Below, one piece after another: positions 5,060-6,683 of a stretch of 6,683 nt of DNA; position 1 is the first letter of the stretch; every line of letters starts with the position of its first letter. The position numbers were made by a program, and so were the translations under genes. The notes under the pieces were generated by a model, which saw only the letters and a list, made by a program, of their open reading frames with translations, had not been told where the DNA came from and made no database searches. Where the stretch lies: positions 1 through 6,683 of the forward strand of contig NZ_JAQIVI010000195.1 in NCBI RefSeq assembly GCF_028618695.1, read 5' to 3'. This stretch comes from Natrinema soli. GTDB taxonomy: Archaea; Halobacteriota; Halobacteria; Halobacteriales; Natrialbaceae.

Positions 5060-6683
5060 CGGTTCTCACCTCCGGTCCTCGCGGCGGGCGACCGTGGTCG
5101 CTCGGAGCCCGCATCGCCGGAGACGCTGAACTCGTCGACGGCGTCGGCCAGATCCGTCGCCCGCTGGTCGAGTCGCGTCGCCTCCGCAGAGACGTCGGTG
5201 ATCGTCGCGGTGGTCTCCTCGGCGGCCGCCGCGACCTGCTGGGACTGCGAACTCGTCTCGTTGGCGACGCTGGCGACGTCCTGGATGATCGTCGCGAGTT
5301 CCTCGGCGGACGTCGCCTGCTCGTCCGTCGCCTGGTCGATCTGGGTGACGCCGGTGGCGACCTGCTCGATCTCGCCGGCGATCCGATCGAGTTTGGTCGC
5401 CAGGGTGTCGACTCGATGGGTGGCCGAGCCGATCCGCTCCTCGGTCTCCTCGATCCCCGCTGCGCTCTCCGTCGCTCGCTGCTGTATCGATTCGATCATG
5501 GCTTCGACGTCGTCGACTGCCGCCTGCGTCTGCTCCGCCAGTTCCTTGACCTCGTCGGCGACGGCCTGGAAGCCGCCGTCCTCGCTCGAGGCACTCTTGG
5601 ACCGGGCCGACTCGATGGCCGCGTTCAGCGCCAGCATGTTCGTCTGCTCGGCGATCTCGTCGATCAACTCGACGATCTCCTGGATCTGTTCGGCCTCGCG
5701 CTCGAGTTCGTGGATCGTCTCGGCGACGGTTTCCGTCTGGTCGGTGGCGGTGTGCATCTCCTCGGTGGTGTCCTCGGCGGCCGCCTGGCCGGCCGTCGCG
5801 AGTTCGTCGACCTGCCCGGACTGGTCGGCGATCGTGCTCGTCGCGGCGGCGACCTCCTCGACGGTCGCCGACATCTCCTTGACTTCTCTGGTCGCTGTCT
5901 TCAGGTCCTCGGCCTGCTCCGCGGACCCGTCGGAGATTTCCTGAGTCGACGCGCTGACCTCCTCGCTGGCGCGGCTGATCTCCTCCGAACTGGTCTGGAA
6001 CTCGGTGCTCGTCCGCGCGACGTCCCGCGAGATGTCCTTGACCTGTGCGACCGCCGTCTCCAGATCGGCGATCATCTCGTTGAACGCCTCGGCGATGGCC
6101 GCCATCGCCTCGTGGTCGGTCTGCGGGTCGAGGCGCTTCTGGAGGTCGCCGTCGGCGCAGTCGGCCATCACCGCCCCGAACCGCTCGGCCTCGGCCTCGA
6201 GTTCGCGGTTGCGCTGCTCGGTGCGACGCTGGGCCTCCCGTGCGCGTTCGCGTTCGTCCTCGAGATCACTCAGCGTCGTCCGGAGGTCGTCGCGCATCGT
6301 CCCGAAGGAGTCGTAGAGTCTCCCGACCTCGTCGATGCGGTCCGTCTCGAGGTCGGCCTCGAGGTCGCCATCGCCCATCTGTTGGGCCTTGTCCGCGAGT
6401 CGGCGGAGTTTCAGCGAGAGGTTGCCGCCGAGGACGATGCCGACGAAGCCGAGGTTGACGATGAAGATGAACACTACCGTCGCGATGCCGGCCGTCGCGA
6501 CGTTCTGTGTCGCGAAGACGTCGTCCGCGGCGCCGTAGGTCGTGACCTGCATCGTCGCCTCGCCGCTCCCGATCGTCGCCGACGTCGCGGCGACCTCCTG
6601 CTCGCTTCCGTCGGGCGTTACCCTCACGACGTCGGAGTCGTCGGGCCCCAGCGCGTCGAGAACGGTCTCGTCGGTCGCGTCGA
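5056..6683 (-). CDS. HtrII-like methyl-accepting transducer, N-terminus beyond the window
   Basis: This is the signalling partner of the adjacent opsin. Numbering is from the GTG at 6627; the frame stays open for 18 more codons to the window edge (DETVLDALGPDDSD is visible), so the true start and first membrane helix lie outside. More than 60 residues of extracellular domain lead into membrane helix 2 (about 46-67, ending NLGFVGIVLGG). A HAMP domain follows (67-120, MGDGDLEADLETDRIDEVG), then a coiled coil and a second HAMP-like segment (150-195, ERFGAVMADCADGDLQKRL) closely resembling NpHtrII. The four-helix methyl-accepting bundle runs about 200-500, with a hairpin tip at 325-365 (EQTNMLALNAAIESAR, VADEVKELAEQ) that should bind CheA and CheW. 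Glu/Gln-rich helices provide likely methylation sites. Asn58 matches NpHtrII Asn74, which contacts the rhodopsin. The turn between ESAR and FQAV has ten residues where NpHtrII has seven. The gene precedes and overlaps the opsin gene. Confidence 0.93.
   Translation of the reverse strand, partial: DATDETVLDALGPDDSDVVRVTPDGSEQEVAATSATIGSGEATMQVTTYGAADDVFATQNVATAGIATVVFIFIVNLGFVGIVLGGNLSLKLRRLADKAQQMGDGDLEADLETDRIDEVGRLYDSFGTMRDDLRTTLSDLEDERERAREAQRRTEQRNRELEAEAERFGAVMADCADGDLQKRLDPQTDHEAMAAIAEAFNEMIADLETAVAQVKDISRDVARTSTEFQTSSEEISRASEEVSASTQEISDGSAEQAEDLKTATREVKEMSATVEEVAAATSTIADQSGQVDELATAGQAAAEDTTEEMHTATDQTETVAETIHELEREAEQIQEIVELIDEIAEQTNMLALNAAIESARSKSASSEDGGFQAVADEVKELAEQTQAAVDDVEAMIESIQQRATESAAGIEETEERIGSATHRVDTLATKLDRIAGEIEQVATGVTQIDQATDEQATSAEELATIIQDVASVANETSSQSQQVAAAAEETTATITDVSAEATRLDQRATDLADAVDEFSVSGDAGSERPRSPAARTGGENR
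5066..5073 (-). promoter_or_regulatory. Strong Shine-Dalgarno site of the opsin gene
   Basis: GGAGGTGA on the minus strand is an eight-base match to the complement of the haloarchaeal 16S rRNA 3' end. It lies six bases before the opsin ATG at 5059-5057, inside the last codons of the transducer gene (Gly-Gly-Glu). Together with the ATGA overlap it fixes the opsin start and indicates coupled translation from one mRNA. Confidence 0.8.

Noticed and set aside
4859..5944. A 361-codon plus-strand frame opposite the transducer
   Set aside because: It is Ser/Ala-rich low-complexity sequence that mirrors the Glu/Ala/Thr-rich coiled coil of the transducer.
6625..6627. GTG at 6627 as the transducer start
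   Set aside because: The frame stays open with protein-like acidic sequence to the window edge, and starting here would remove the first membrane helix that transducers have.

Overview
The window looks like chromosomal DNA of a halophilic archaeon (class Halobacteria). The base composition is GC-rich. The proteins are rich in Asp and Glu and poor in Lys. Several starts lack a Shine-Dalgarno site and have AT-rich boxes about 25 nt upstream, as in haloarchaeal leaderless or short-leader transcripts. A type 1 opsin gene sits beside a haloarchaeal transducer gene. Genus and species cannot be named from this alone.

Layout. Positions 1-572 (+) hold the 3' part of a UbiE-like class I methyltransferase, broken by an apparent one-base deletion near 412-420. 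Positions 641-1633 (+) hold a complete ornithine cyclodeaminase/mu-crystallin family enzyme, possibly an alanine dehydrogenase. Convergent to it, on the minus strand, are a sugar-porter MFS transporter (3153-1714) and a DUF2071/YqjF-like protein (4118-3333), each with an AT-rich upstream promoter region. Last come a type 1 opsin (5059-4283) and a methyl-accepting transducer (from beyond 6683 to 5056). These two share an ATGA stop/start overlap and form one transcription unit, transducer first, the usual htr-sop order. No gene-free stretch exceeds 300 bases, and I see no tRNA, rRNA, IS element or CRISPR array.

The main point of interest is the opsin-transducer pair. The opsin aligns without gaps, in helices C, F and G, with sensory rhodopsin II, yet the helix G lysine that forms the retinal Schiff base is Arg206. 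Several other retinal-pocket residues (Trp, Pro, Thr) are also replaced. The counterion Asp residues, the helix C Arg, and the Tyr200/Asn58 pair matching the known SRII-HtrII contact are kept. The transducer has a visible extracellular segment of more than 60 residues and a lengthened hairpin tip. My inference is a receptor complex that keeps rhodopsin-to-transducer coupling but is unlikely to bind retinal covalently. It may sense something other than light, or serve as a regulatory subunit of a chemosensor. Lysine-less type 1 opsins have, as I recall, been reported in haloarchaea before, so the class is not wholly new, but its function is to my knowledge unsettled.
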